A stretch of DNA of 64,000 nt. Origin: Kordiimonas aquimaris (GTDB lineage: Bacteria > Pseudomonadota > Alphaproteobacteria > Sphingomonadales > Kordiimonadaceae). Positions 16,631-26,286 of this stretch are shown here, piece by piece (position 1 is the stretch's first letter; each line of letters begins with the position of its first letter). Position numbers and translations under genes: made by a program. Location: positions 379,501-443,500 of the forward strand of contig NZ_JAOBPO010000001.1 in NCBI RefSeq assembly GCF_025574485.1, written 5' to 3'. The notes beneath the pieces are model-generated. The model had not been told where the DNA came from, ran no database searches, and saw only the letters and a program-made list of their open reading frames with translations.

Positions 16631-19206
16631 CAATTCGCCACGATATTAACGATCCGACCAGGCACAACAATAACCTTTCGGATTGTTGCACCATCGGTAA
16701 ATTTTGTCACGTTAGGGCGCGCAAGCGCAAACGCTTCAACATCTTCTTTTGCCATATCCTTAGCTATTTCAATAGTGTCACGCACTTTGCCGTTAACCTG
16801 AACCGCCATTTTTACCGTGTTATCAATTGTCAGCTCTTCAAGTGCTTTTGGCCAAGGCGTATTGGCAACCAATGTCTTATACCCCAAACGCCTCCAAAGC
16901 TCTTCCGATAAATGCGGCATCATTGGACCAACAAGCAACACCATTGTTTCAACAGCTTCCCGCATCGCTTCTGCTGCGCCGTCACCTTCAAGTTTTGCAG
17001 TAATGGCATTTGCAAACTCATAGAGGCGTGCAACTGATTTATTGAAATGCAGGTTTTCAATATCTGCGGTTACGCCCATGATAGTTTTATGCGTGGCTTT
17101 GCGAAGCGCCTGCGCGGTCTCAGACATGCCATCCGGCATGATTGCACCGTTGGCCGCAAGCGGTGTTGTTGGCTCTTCAACCATTCGGTAGATACGCTGT
17201 ACAAAACGCCACGCACCCTCAATGCCCGCCTCTGTCCATAGCAAATCACGCTCAGGCGGGCTATCGGACAAGACAAACCAGCGAGCCGTATCTGAGCCAT
17301 ACTGATCAATGATATCGTCAGGATCCACGACATTGCGCTTGGACTTGGACATCTTCTCGATCCGGCCTTCGGTCACGGCGTGTCCATTATCGGACCGGAA
17401 AAGCGTACCATCATCACGGCGACGCACCTGCTCAGGGAACACCCATTCGCCTTCACTGTCTTTGTAGGTAACATGATTAACCATGCCCTGCGTAAACAGA
17501 CCTTCAAATGGCTCTTCAATGTTGGTGCGCCCAACCTTTTTCAATGCACGCGTAAAGAACCGCGCATACAGCAGGTGCAAAATAGCGTGCTCTACACCAC
17601 CAATATACTGGTTAACAGGCATCCACGAATCTGTCGTATCTTTATCAAACGGCGCATCAGAATCTGGCGTACAAAACCGCAAGAAATACCAACTGCTATC
17701 GACAAATGTGTCCATTGTGTCAGTTTCGCGCAGAGCAGGTTTGCTGCAAGACGGACATGTCGTGTGTTTCCATGTGGGATGATGTTCAAGCGGGTTACCT
17801 GGTTTATCAAACGACACATCATCCGGCAGCTTCACTGGCAGGTCTTCGCTTTTTACCGGCACAACGCCGCAATTATCGCAGTGCACAAACGGAATTGGCG
17901 TACCCCAATAGCGTTGACGGGAAACGCCCCAGTCGCGCAAGCGGTAATTTACCGTGCGCTCGCCCCAGCCCTCGGCTTCGGCACGGTCAATCACGGCAGC
18001 TTTGGCCGCAACATAGTCCATACCATCAAGAAAGCGGGAGTTAAACATTATGCCCGGGCCCGTATAGGCTTCATTTTCTATTGTATATGCAGCAGGGTCT
18101 TCGCCCTCAGGCAGCACAATAGGGAGCACCGGCAAATCATACTTACGCGCAAAATCAAGATCGCGTTGATCGCCCGCAGGGCAAGCAAAAATTGCACCTG
18201 TACCGTATTCCATCAACACAAAGTTTGCGATGTAGACAGGCAATTTCCAGCTTTTATCAAAAGGGTGCGCAACAGTAATTCCTGTGTCAAAACCTTTCTT
18301 TTCGGCCTTTTCGATAGCCTCCTCTGTGGTGCCACCTGCTCGACATTCCTCAACGAAAGCTGCTATATCGGCATTGTCTTTCGCAAGCGAAGCTGCAATC
18401 GGGTGGTCAGCAGAAATAGCGCAAAAACTAGCACCAAAAATAGTATCGGGCCGCGTTGTATACACAGGTATCTTGGCAGGAATGTCACCAGATGGGTTTG
18501 TCACTTCAAAGTCGAAGCGCAATCCTTCAGAACGTCCAATCCAGTTTTCCTGCATCAAGCGTACTTTTTCAGGCCAGCGATCAAGGCCATTTAGTCCTTC
18601 AAGTAGCTCATCGGCAAAATCTGTAATTTTCAGAAACCACTGCGAAAGCTTGCGGCGCTCAACTTCAGCGCCAGAGCGCCAGCCTTTGCCGTCAATAACC
18701 TGCTCGTTTGCAAGCACCGTATTGTCAACAGGGTCCCAGTTAACCCAGCTTTCTTTGCGGTACACGAGATCGTTTTTGAAAAAGTCGATAAAAATCTGCT
18801 GTTCTTTACCGTAATAATCCGCATCACATGTTGCAAACTCACGGTCCCAGTCAACAGAAAGGCCAACATGTTTTAGCTGGTTACGCATATTGGCAATATT
18901 GTCATAGGTCCAATCTGCAGGGTGTACCTTCCGCTCCATTGCCGCATTTTCTGCAGGCATGCCAAAAGCATCCCACCCCATAGGGTGCAATACTTCATAG
19001 CCTTGTGCCTTACGGTACCGGGCCACCACATCACCCATGGTATAATTGCGCACATGCCCAACATGAATACGCCCGGACGGATAAGGAAACATTTCCAGAA
19101 CATAATATTTAGGTTTTTCGGATGCGCTATCTGTCTTGAAGGTTTTGCCTTCTGCCCAGATTTTCTGCCATTTCGCTTCCGTTGCCTTGGCGTTGTAACG
19201 TGACAT
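16630..19206 (-). CDS. leuS: Leucyl-tRNA synthetase
   Basis: 858 residues, full length. The HIGH motif appears as [12 protein letters not shown] near residue 48, and the CP1 editing domain around ~225-420 includes [26 protein letters not shown] is near residue 620 and the anticodon-binding domain follows, ending in [13 protein letters not shown]. It charges tRNA-Leu with leucine and edits mischarged tRNA. It is first in leuS-lptE-holA, a conserved alphaproteobacterial operon. ATG start at 19206. Confidence 0.98.
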   Translation of the reverse strand: MSRYNAKATEAKWQKIWAEGKTFKTDSASEKPKYYVLEMFPYPSGRIHVGHVRNYTMGDVVARYRKAQGYEVLHPMGWDAFGMPAENAAMERKVHPADWTYDNIANMRNQLKHVGLSVDWDREFATCDADYYGKEQQIFIDFFKNDLVYRKESWVNWDPVDNTVLANEQVIDGKGWRSGAEVERRKLSQWFLKITDFADELLEGLNGLDRWPEKVRLMQENWIGRSEGLRFDFEVTNPSGDIPAKIPVYTTRPDTIFGASFCAISADHPIAASLAKDNADIAAFVEECRAGGTTEEAIEKAEKKGFDTGITVAHPFDKSWKLPVYIANFVLMEYGTGAIFACPAGDQRDLDFARKYDLPVLPIVLPEGEDPAAYTIENEAYTGPGIMFNSRFLDGMDYVAAKAAVIDRAEAEGWGERTVNYRLRDWGVSRQRYWGTPIPFVHCDNCGVVPVKSEDLPVKLPDDVSFDKPGNPLEHHPTWKHTTCPSCSKPALRETDTMDTFVDSSWYFLRFCTPDSDAPFDKDTTDSWMPVNQYIGGVEHAILHLLYARFFTRALKKVGRTNIEEPFEGLFTQGMVNHVTYKDSEGEWVFPEQVRRRDDGTLFRSDNGHAVTEGRIEKMSKSKRNVVDPDDIIDQYGSDTARWFVLSDSPPERDLLWTEAGIEGAWRFVQRIYRMVEEPTTPLAANGAIMPDGMSETAQALRKATHKTIMGVTADIENLHFNKSVARLYEFANAITAKLEGDGAAEAMREAVETMVLLVGPMMPHLSEELWRRLGYKTLVANTPWPKALEELTIDNTVKMAVQVNGKVRDTIEIAKDMAKEDVEAFALARPNVTKFTDGATIRKVIVVPGRIVNIVAN

Positions 19207-19314
19207 TACAGTTTCTCACACTCTTATCCAACACGCAGCTAATCCGCCTTGAGCATAGTAGACACCATGCCAACAGCCTAGCTGCGCCGTTTGAAATTTC
19301 CTTAAAACTAAGTC

Positions 19315-19749
19315 TTACGCACCGTCAGCTTCGATACGTAGTGTACGCGCTTGCTGAAGAATTGCTTCCTCAATTTGCAGCACCGTTGCCGCTTGCACCG
19401 GCACTGTCAACCACGCACCATCCCTGCGTTCCTGACGCACAACATTAACCTTAATACCATCAGAGCGAAGTTGTTCAGACCGGAAATACACAGCCACTTT
19501 CACGCGTTCATCCGGCGCATCTGCCGTTGAATACCAATCTGAAATAATCGCCCCAGAACTTGGATAGGCATTATCGATAGGCAGGAAAGCCAGTGTATCC
19601 AGCGTGGCTTGCCACAGATACCCATTCACACCAAGCGCTGTCGTCACAGGGCGAAGGCTCTTGCCGTCATCACCGCCACCAAAAATGCCACATGCCGTCA
19701 GCATCATACTCAAAGATAAAATCATTGCTGTTTTGGCAAATCGAATCAT
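19315..19749 (-). CDS. DUF3576 family lipoprotein
   Basis: 144 residues. The lipoprotein signal ends in MLTACGIFGGG. The DUF3576 body follows: GVNGYLWQATLDTLAFLPI, SGAIISDWYSTADAPDERVK and a C-terminal DGAWLTVPVQAATVLQIEEA. The family is restricted largely to Alphaproteobacteria and commonly lies just upstream of leuS, as here; the conserved link with lptE suggests an envelope role, which is inference. The upstream 248-bp gap (19750-19997) must hold promoters for this gene and for the divergent beta-barrel gene; no other gene is evident there. Confidence 0.88.
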   Translation of the reverse strand: MIRFAKTAMILSLSMMLTACGIFGGGDDGKSLRPVTTALGVNGYLWQATLDTLAFLPIDNAYPSSGAIISDWYSTADAPDERVKVAVYFRSEQLRSDGIKVNVVRQERRDGAWLTVPVQAATVLQIEEAILQQARTLRIEADGA

Positions 19750-19997
19750 GCCTATGTCCTGCTCTCATAAATAAAATTTTTCACACTGATTTTAAAATAT
19801 CAGTCTGTGTTTTTTCTCATCTGCGGTTTATAACGGCCACAGAAGGCGCTGACCAGCCCGAAAAGTGATCAAATAGTGGCAACAGGGCCACAACTGATCG
19901 CAAATTTGCCATCAAGGGTTGCGAACTTTAACAAATTGTCCATACGTTAGTGTTAGATTAACTTTGTCATTAGTAGATCTAGATGCACGTTAAATAG

Positions 19998-20879
19998 GTG
20001 GCGAGACCCTTGAAACGACATTTGAAATACGGTTTATCAGCACTTGCGCTTGCATGTGTGTCTGTAGCTTCTGCTGCAGATGATAAAACGCGCTTCGAAT
20101 CATCTGGCTTTTTGAAAAGCCTTGATCTTCTCATTGCAAAGCAACGCCTCGCCGAAGATAAAAATAAAGACGCCAAGCTTAAAGGCCTTGATTTAAGCCT
20201 TACTGGCCATAACCTTGACCAAAATTCTACTTTCTTATCACTGAATGATTCACGCCCTGTTGTTAAAACGACAACGCCCGGCCTTGAAACGCGGCCTGAT
20301 TTCTCTTCGCTATTAGCGCCAACAGGCGGTGTACGCGGCGAATACGGTCATGATATAGAAGGTGGCACATCACGCCTTGGACTAACTTTTGGCAATGCTG
20401 AAAACGGCGAAAACCGCACGCAAGGTTTAGAAATCGCCCTACAAAGCCAATACCGACGGTCGCTGCAGGGACTTTCTGCCGCAACAGGGTTTGCTGACCT
20501 TGGGCTAGCAGAAACACAATATAAGGCAGGCTTGTCTGTCGGATACTCCGGCTTTGGTATCGACGCGTCGGTGCTCCGCCAATCTAGCTTGTTTGCAACT
20601 GACCTTGCTGGTTATGAAGCTGGTTTTTCTTATCAGGCAAATAGCTGGTCTGCACGCATAGCCATGAGTGAATACACCGAAGGTACCGACCTTTACGGTA
20701 TCGAAAACGAAGCACGCAACATTATCTCCTTTGAGCTTGGTGCAAGCTATCGCTTGACAGAGCGCGTTGGCTTGCGCGGCGGACTCCGTTACTATGATTA
20801 CGGTGACGCTTTCGCTATTCAATCGAAAAACGGCGACACATCGCAGATGATTTTCCTCGGTGGCCGCTTGCGCTTCTAA
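19998..20879 (+). CDS. Outer-membrane beta-barrel protein
   Basis: 293 residues. A signal peptide (cleavage near SVASAADD) is followed by ~80 hydrophilic residues, then amphipathic strands with alternating aromatic and small residues such as AGLSVGYSGFGIDASVLRQS and VGLRGGLRYYDYGDAF. The protein ends in GGRLRF, a C-terminal Phe barrel-insertion signature. The barrel appears small; the specific family was not recognised. The start is a GTG at 19998; a TTG twelve bases on is an alternative. Convergent with the ThiE-like gene. Confidence 0.75.
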   Translation: MARPLKRHLKYGLSALALACVSVASAADDKTRFESSGFLKSLDLLIAKQRLAEDKNKDAKLKGLDLSLTGHNLDQNSTFLSLNDSRPVVKTTTPGLETRPDFSSLLAPTGGVRGEYGHDIEGGTSRLGLTFGNAENGENRTQGLEIALQSQYRRSLQGLSAATGFADLGLAETQYKAGLSVGYSGFGIDASVLRQSSLFATDLAGYEAGFSYQANSWSARIAMSEYTEGTDLYGIENEARNIISFELGASYRLTERVGLRGGLRYYDYGDAFAIQSKNGDTSQMIFLGGRLRF

Positions 20880-20899
20880 CCGCAGCGCTGTAGCGCGGT

Positions 20900-21499
20900 T
20901 CAGATAATCCCAGATATACCAGCCACAGCCATAAGACCAAGGCCGCGTAATTTTCCGGCCGTTTTTACGTTAACACCGCCGAGTGCCGCCACAGGCAGCG
21001 GTGCATTCTTCACTAATCTGGCAAAACGGTGCACACCCAGTCCTTGTTGATCTGTATGGCTCTGTGTTTGAAAGGCCGGCGAAACAAGGGCAAGGTCAAC
21101 ACTAAACCGCGCCGCACGCTGGAGTGCCGCCAGATTATGGCATGCAGCAGTGACAAAATTAAAACCAAAAAAATTAGGGCGAGTACCGCGCAGCATATAT
21201 TCCGGCAAATGCACACCGTCAGCCCTTAATATACGAGCAAGTCTGACATCCCTTGCGATCAAAAATAGATGCCCACAAGCATGTGCATGCTGCAAGACAA
21301 AGCGAGCACAGTCTTTTCTATCCGGATTATTATAAGCCCTGAATATGACAACTGAACCACACGGCAAAAGTTCCAGGGACCTTACTGTTTGTGCTATATT
21401 CTTGGCATCAGTCATAAAAACCAGTTGCCGCACCCCAACACGGGCGGCAACGCCAAGCACACACTTTTGAGCACTTTTAACCTGATCAGCCTTGACCAT
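20900..21499 (-). CDS. Thiamine phosphate synthase / TenI-like protein
   Basis: 199 residues with a ThiE/TenI-type TIM barrel: LARILRADGVHLPEYML, then VDLALVSPAFQTQSH, PVAALGGVNVKTAGKL and AVAGISGII. In ThiE the enzyme joins the pyrimidine and thiazole halves of thiamine; TenI relatives are thiazole tautomerases or of unknown function. No other thi gene lies nearby, so the role is open. Start: ATG at 21499, with AGGA seven bases upstream; the ATG six bases earlier overlaps that ribosome site. Divergent from yggS. Confidence 0.72.
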   Translation of the reverse strand: MVKADQVKSAQKCVLGVAARVGVRQLVFMTDAKNIAQTVRSLELLPCGSVVIFRAYNNPDRKDCARFVLQHAHACGHLFLIARDVRLARILRADGVHLPEYMLRGTRPNFFGFNFVTAACHNLAALQRAARFSVDLALVSPAFQTQSHTDQQGLGVHRFARLVKNAPLPVAALGGVNVKTAGKLRGLGLMAVAGISGII

Positions 21500-21544
21500 A
21501 AGCATTTCCTATCACATAGGTCTCATGCACCCATTGAGCAGGAT

Positions 21545-22243
21545 ATGCAATCAGCAATCGCGAGACATACCTTGAAACAAACAATAGCAAATAACATTGC
21601 ACAAATCGGCAAAGACATAGAAACCATGTGTAGTCATGCCGATGTGCCGCAAGCCAAGCCCAGATTAATCGCTGTATCTAAAGTACAACCGCAGGATCGT
21701 ATCATTGCTGCGCTGGAAGCAGGGCAGCGTGATTTCGGCGAAAACCGCGTGCAGGAAGCTGAAGAGCGCTGGGGCACACTGAAGAACACATATCCTGATG
21801 TAACGTTGCACTTGATTGGTAGCCTGCAAACCAACAAAGCGAACAAAGCGATCGCCCTGTTTGATGAAATTCAATCAGTAGATCGCATCAAACTTGCTAA
21901 AGCATTAGCGAAGGAAATGGCACTACAGGATAAACACCTTCCTATCTATTTACAGGTGAACACAGGCGCTGAACCACAAAAAGGGGGTGTTATGGTGGAA
22001 GAATTAAACACCCTTCATGAGGCGTGTATTGCGCTGGGCCTAAAGGTTGTCGGCCTTATGTGTATCCCGCCCAGCGATGACGACCCTTCGCTGCATTTCG
22101 CGCTGCTCAAAAAACTGGCGAAGAAGGAAAACCTTTCAAAAATTTCTATGGGTATGAGTAGTGATTTTGCGTTAGCGGCAGCGATGGGGGCAACGGATAT
22201 CCGTGTTGGAACTGCCATATTCGGCGAACGCGTTAAAGCGTAA
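21545..22243 (+). CDS. yggS: YggS family PLP-binding homeostasis protein
   Basis: 232 residues. Signature PRLIAVSKVQPQDRIIAALE carries the PLP-binding Lys. GQRDFGENRVQEAEERW, LHLIGSLQTNKANKA and the C-terminal LSKISMGMSSDFALAAAMGA complete the fold-type III barrel. The protein binds pyridoxal phosphate without known catalysis and keeps vitamin B6 and amino-acid pools in balance. The ATG at 21545 follows AGGA; upstream in-frame codons do not resemble the family. Convergent with the L,D-transpeptidase. Confidence 0.9.
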   Translation: MQSAIARHTLKQTIANNIAQIGKDIETMCSHADVPQAKPRLIAVSKVQPQDRIIAALEAGQRDFGENRVQEAEERWGTLKNTYPDVTLHLIGSLQTNKANKAIALFDEIQSVDRIKLAKALAKEMALQDKHLPIYLQVNTGAEPQKGGVMVEELNTLHEACIALGLKVVGLMCIPPSDDDPSLHFALLKKLAKKENLSKISMGMSSDFALAAAMGATDIRVGTAIFGERVKA

Positions 22244-22245
22244 GG

Positions 22246-22773
22246 TTAGGCTCTGCTAATCTGTATAGCATCGCCAGAACGCACCTGCTGCAAGAGCCGA
22301 AGAAGAGTTGCTTTTTCAAGGGCAACACAGCCCTCTGTTGGCGCATAGTCAGACTTTGCAACATGAACAAAAATTGCACTACCCAACCCTGACACAACCG
22401 GGTCATCATTGTGTCCAATCACCAACACCACGTCATAGAGCGAATCGTCCCGCCACATTTTCTCATGCGAATCGCCGAAGGGTAATGATACAAGCTGGTT
22501 ATACTGTGGATGATCTGGTTGATCACACCATCCCATCATCGGTGTAAGCGGTGTAACAGGCAAGACACATACAGGCATTTGCACACGGTCAGGGCGGTAA
22601 AAAACACGCCTTAACGGGTACAATCCAAGCGGCGTTTTCCCGTCACCTTCACGTTTTTCCAAATTGCCTATGTAACCAGCCCGCCCAAGTGCGCAAGGGG
22701 CCTCAATCAAAGGGCCAGCAAGACTGCCGTGCCGCACATCACTTTCGCTTACTGTGACGCACCACCTTTGCAT
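22246..22773 (-). CDS. L,D-transpeptidase (YkuD) family protein
   Basis: 175 residues. The YkuD active-site region is SAIFVHVAKSDYAPTEGCVA, with His137, Gly148 and the nucleophile Cys149; a Glu replaces the common His/Arg just before the Gly. Upstream motifs GRAGYIGNLEKREGDGKTPL and GDSHEKMWRDDSLYDVVLVI match the short alphaproteobacterial YkuD proteins that resemble a catalytic domain alone. No signal peptide is evident, which is odd for a wall enzyme. It lies 2 bp from the ribA stop and is probably co-transcribed with it. Confidence 0.82.
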   Translation of the reverse strand: MQRWCVTVSESDVRHGSLAGPLIEAPCALGRAGYIGNLEKREGDGKTPLGLYPLRRVFYRPDRVQMPVCVLPVTPLTPMMGWCDQPDHPQYNQLVSLPFGDSHEKMWRDDSLYDVVLVIGHNDDPVVSGLGSAIFVHVAKSDYAPTEGCVALEKATLLRLLQQVRSGDAIQISRA

Positions 22774-22774
22774 A

Positions 22775-23869
22775 TTATAGCATATGCCCGGTACGGGTCT
22801 TTTTGGTCGCTAAATATTGTATATTGTGCGGATTTGGCTCGAAGGCATGTGAAACACGCTCCACCACATCAATCCCACACTCTTGCAAACCCTCAACCTT
22901 GTCAGGGTTATTTGTCATTAAGCGGACAGTCTTGAAACCAAGCTTTTTTAACATTTCCGCAGCAGGCGCAAAGACACGTTCATCCACTTCAAAGCCAAGC
23001 TTGGTATTGGCATCCACAGTGTCGTAGCCTTGATCTTGCAGAGCGTATGCCTTCAGTTTGGATATCAACCCAATGCCGCGGCCCTCTTGTGCTAGATAGA
23101 GCAATACCCCACCGCCAGCTTCTGCGATTGCCGCAATAGCGCCGCGCAGTTGTTCGCCGCAATCACACTTGAGAGAGCCAAGAAGGTCACCCGTAAAACA
23201 TTCGCTATGAATGCGCATCAAAACAGGGTCTTGCCGTGAAGGAGCCCCAATTAAGATAGCAACATGTTCGAGACTGCCATCTTTGGGCCTGAAGGCGATA
23301 AGGCGCGTATCTTCTGCACCGCCCAATGGCACTTTGGCGGCAGCAACTTGCGTTAGCGCTTGGGCTTGCAGTTCATCATTTGCAAGCAAGGTATCTGCGT
23401 CAACGCATAATAAATCGTGGTGGTCTGCAAATGCGCTGGCCTCGCCCACTTCAGCCGCGATTACTGCAGGTAACAACTGTGCCACTTTAGCTAGCTTTAC
23501 TGCTGCTTTATCAACCTGTTCTTCACTATGATCTATGCGTTCAAATGGCCCTTTAAGAGGTGTTGCCAAATCAAGAGATGGATCAGCAACAGCCAAAAAG
23601 TCTGACGGCTCAAACCAATCAGGGCGGATAGTACGCACAACACTCCAGCCCTTGCCTGCAACCTTCAGTGCGGCAGCGCGGCGGTTCGTAATCAACATGA
23701 AGCTGTTGTGGGCAAGCGCATCGAAGGCTGCAACCGTGGCAGCGTTTGCTTGCTCCATCGCCAACACCAGCAGTGCCCTGTCCGCGCTGCGGACAATGAT
23801 CGGCACACCGCGGCGCATATCCGATGCAGCGCGTTCAATTGATCTTAATGATGTGTTGCTTTTTGTCAT
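22775..23869 (-). CDS. ribA: GTP cyclohydrolase II
   Basis: 364 residues. The C-terminal ~200 hold the RibA domain: the zinc ligands lie in SECFTGDLLGSLKCDCGEQL, the catalytic stretch is LYLAQEGRGIGLISKLKAYA, and the end reads VRLMTNNPDKVEGLQECGI. The N-terminal ~150 residues resemble a degenerate DHBP-synthase-like extension, common in Alphaproteobacteria. It opens the GTP ring as the first step of riboflavin synthesis. I see no FMN riboswitch in the 243 bases upstream (23870-24112), which hold only promoter sequence. Confidence 0.93.
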   Translation of the reverse strand: MTKSNTSLRSIERAASDMRRGVPIIVRSADRALLVLAMEQANAATVAAFDALAHNSFMLITNRRAAALKVAGKGWSVVRTIRPDWFEPSDFLAVADPSLDLATPLKGPFERIDHSEEQVDKAAVKLAKVAQLLPAVIAAEVGEASAFADHHDLLCVDADTLLANDELQAQALTQVAAAKVPLGGAEDTRLIAFRPKDGSLEHVAILIGAPSRQDPVLMRIHSECFTGDLLGSLKCDCGEQLRGAIAAIAEAGGGVLLYLAQEGRGIGLISKLKAYALQDQGYDTVDANTKLGFEVDERVFAPAAEMLKKLGFKTVRLMTNNPDKVEGLQECGIDVVERVSHAFEPNPHNIQYLATKKTRTGHML

Positions 23870-24112
23870 TATATAGCCTTCATGGCGATAATTCGCAGAA
23901 ACACTTTATGTATCAATCTCATTATAATTTCGTGTTTGTTTTCTCATAGACACAACTAATGATCAAACAATTGTGACTAGCCGTGAGAAGATATATTCTC
24001 AATGAACACTATATAGGCCGGAATGTCATAAACTGAAATATTGCAAATAAGTACGCATTATTTCATAAATATTATAAGTATGATTTAGGCGCTGTTTTTA
24101 AGGAGCTGTTAG

Positions 24113-24808
24113 ATGGCTGGACGAAAATTACTTCTGGTGGACGACGATGTAGACCTACGCGAAGGCCTAGCTGATCAGTTAGCCTTGTATGAAGAGTTTT
24201 CGACAGAAGAGCGCGGCACCGCTAGCGATGCGCTTGAGTTTCTGTCAACTAATCAGGTGGATATGATTATCCTCGATGTCGGCTTGCCTGATATGGATGG
24301 CCGTGAGCTCTGCAAACGCATTCGTAAAAACGGCGTGACAGTTCCAATCTTGATGCTAACAGGAAACGTAACCGAAGCTGATGCTGTTCTCGGCCTTGAT
24401 TCCGGTGCCAATGATTATGTTACCAAGCCTTTCAGCTTTAACGTGTTGCTTGCGCGCATTCGCGCGCACTTCCGTCAGTATGAACAAAGCGAAGACGCCA
24501 CGTTTGATATTGGCCCTTACACGTTTCAACCATCAGCGAAAATTCTGGAAAACCGTACATCCGGACAGAAAATTCGTCTGACAGAAAAAGAAACCAACAT
24601 TCTCAAATACCTTTACCGCGCAAGCGGCAAGGCTGTTGGTCGTGAAGAACTACTGGCTGAGGTTTGGGGTTATAATTCAGGTGTCACAACACACACGCTT
24701 GAAACACATGTATACCGCCTACGCCAGAAAATTGAGGTGGAACCCGGTGCCGCGCGCATTTTGGTTACAGAACCTGGCGGCTATAGCTTGCAAGGTTTAG
24801 GCGGCTAA
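24113..24808 (+). CDS. OmpR-family response regulator, orphan
   Basis: 231 residues. Receiver domain: acidic pocket DDDVD at ~10-14, phospho-acceptor Asp55 in IILDVGLPDMDG, Thr in MLTGNV, and Lys in YVTKPFSF. The C-terminal winged helix is KIRLTEKETNILKYLYRA ... HTLETHVYRLRQKIE. No histidine kinase is adjacent. Single regulators next to xthA occur in other Alphaproteobacteria, and the Caulobacter envelope regulator CenR is of this general type, but identity with CenR is only a guess. Strong RBS AAGGAG upstream. Convergent with xthA. Confidence 0.92.
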   Translation: MAGRKLLLVDDDVDLREGLADQLALYEEFSTEERGTASDALEFLSTNQVDMIILDVGLPDMDGRELCKRIRKNGVTVPILMLTGNVTEADAVLGLDSGANDYVTKPFSFNVLLARIRAHFRQYEQSEDATFDIGPYTFQPSAKILENRTSGQKIRLTEKETNILKYLYRASGKAVGREELLAEVWGYNSGVTTHTLETHVYRLRQKIEVEPGAARILVTEPGGYSLQGLGG

Positions 24809-24815
24809 TTTTCCG

Positions 24816-25598
24816 TTAAAACTCAAAATCAACAAGAACTGGTGCGTGGTCGGATGGTTTTTCCCAGCCGCGCGCCTCTCTTAAGACTTCCATCTTCACT
24901 GCTGTGCCTTTCAATGACGGGCTTGTCCACACATGGTCAAGTCTGCGGCCTTTGTCTGCGGCTGACCAATCACGCGCACGGTAGGACCACCAGCTAAACA
25001 GTTTTTCCGGCAAAGGCGTGTGCTCACGCATAACATCATGCCAGCCATGTGCCGCCATCATTTTCATCATGCCTTCTGTTTCAATCGGTGTATGTGAAAC
25101 AACCTTCAGAAGCTTTTTGTGATCCCATACATCGTCAGGGTGAGGGGCTATATTCAAATCACCGACAAGAATACTTGGTTCATCAAGCTTTTCAGACCAG
25201 CTCGTCATTTCCTCGATGAATTGCAGTTTATGAGCAAACTTGTCGTTTATATCAGGGTTTGGCTCATCACCACCAGCGGGCACATAAAAATTATGGACAG
25301 TAGGCCCACCCTCAAGCTTGATCGCGATATGCCGCGCATCGCCTTTGGTACACCAATCAATTTTAAAGCTATCGGCAAATGCTTGTTTCGCGGCAATAGC
25401 AACACCGTGGTGGCTTTTTTGGCCGTGTATTGCCAGATGCGGCAGACCAATGTCCTCAAACGCCCCGACAGGAAACATCGGATCCTGTACTTTGGTTTCC
25501 TGCAAACACAGCACATCGGGCGCATATGTCTCAACCAGTTGGCGTACAATTGCTTCACGCGCGCGTACTGAATTAATATTCCATGTAATCAGGCGCAT
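24816..25598 (-). CDS. xthA: Exodeoxyribonuclease III
   Basis: 260 residues. Catalytic motifs are in order: LITWNINSVRAR, LCLQETKVQDP (Glu), LVGDLNIAPHPDDVWD (Asp/Asn), GRRLDHVWTSP, and KPSDHAPVLVDF (Asp-His). It repairs abasic and 3'-blocked DNA ends and degrades 3' ends of duplex DNA. ATG start with GGGGAG upstream. A hypothetical gene precedes it on the same strand. Confidence 0.95.
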   Translation of the reverse strand: MRLITWNINSVRAREAIVRQLVETYAPDVLCLQETKVQDPMFPVGAFEDIGLPHLAIHGQKSHHGVAIAAKQAFADSFKIDWCTKGDARHIAIKLEGGPTVHNFYVPAGGDEPNPDINDKFAHKLQFIEEMTSWSEKLDEPSILVGDLNIAPHPDDVWDHKKLLKVVSHTPIETEGMMKMMAAHGWHDVMREHTPLPEKLFSWWSYRARDWSAADKGRRLDHVWTSPSLKGTAVKMEVLREARGWEKPSDHAPVLVDFEF

Positions 25599-25656
25599 CG
25601 CGCTCCCCTTTATATCTGAGTTTCCGGCAGCACTATGCAGCCCTTGATCAACAAGG

Positions 25657-26241
25657 TCAAAAAATCAAAAAGCTATTGCCAATAATACCTATAGGCCAGT
25701 GCCCTTTTTCGAAAAGTTGAAAACGCACAACAAAAGGGTGGTCTTCTTCCTCTCCCGCCATACCAACAAGGGCAGCCTGGTATGTTGCTTGCGCAGCAGC
25801 ACCAGATGTCGCAAGCACAAAGCTTTCATCATCAATACGTAGAAACTCTGCAGCTTCCTTGGCGGCTTCATCAATGGCAACTGTTATTGATTGCGCCACA
25901 TGGGTCATCACCATTTCAAGCGTATCGGCATCCAATGCGAGCAATACCTCGTCCGTGAGAGCCGCACGCAATTGTTCTTCAGCCTCCCACGCAGGGCTAT
26001 TGTAGTCTGTGTTTTCTGCAGCGGCGGCAGCGTCTTCCCATTCAGGCAGGAACACTGGCTCTGCTTCTGGGAAACCAAGAGCAGCGGTATAGTCTGCAGC
26101 CAGTTTGCGTGCTTCACTGTCAGGCCGTTCACCTAATGACCGGAACCAGCGCACATCACTTGCCAGCATAACAAACGGTGCCACGCTTTTCAGGGTAGGG
26201 TGTTCTTCGAGCACATCATCGATGTCCGCGTCTAAATTCAT
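25657..26241 (-). CDS. Hypothetical acidic, Ala-rich protein
   Basis: 194 residues, acidic and alanine-rich, without a signal peptide or membrane helix. The N-terminal DIDDVLEEHPTLKSVAPFVM and middle ALDADTLEMVMTHVAQSITV are helical; the last ~25 residues have strand character (FVVRFQLFEKGHWPIGIIGN). No family was recognised. It lies between lolA and xthA on the same strand, with gaps of 45 and 58 bp, so it may belong to that unit. Cytoplasmic by composition. Confidence 0.7.
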   Translation of the reverse strand: MNLDADIDDVLEEHPTLKSVAPFVMLASDVRWFRSLGERPDSEARKLAADYTAALGFPEAEPVFLPEWEDAAAAAENTDYNSPAWEAEEQLRAALTDEVLLALDADTLEMVMTHVAQSITVAIDEAAKEAAEFLRIDDESFVLATSGAAAQATYQAALVGMAGEEEDHPFVVRFQLFEKGHWPIGIIGNSFLIF

Positions 26242-26286
26242 TAAGCTTCATCCAGGTATTGGAGTGTGTACCGCTGAAGGGAATAG

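Noticed and set aside
17380-18594. A 404-codon open frame on the strand opposite to leuS
   Set aside because: It lies wholly inside leuS, has a low-complexity basic composition and no family likeness; a shadow of the leuS codons.
20878-20900. Hairpin AACCGC / GCGGTT after the beta-barrel gene
   Set aside because: No T-run on either strand and the GCGC core can pair in two ways; too weak to call as a terminator.
23870-24112. Possible FMN riboswitch before ribA
   Set aside because: No conserved riboswitch core was seen in the leader on the minus strand.
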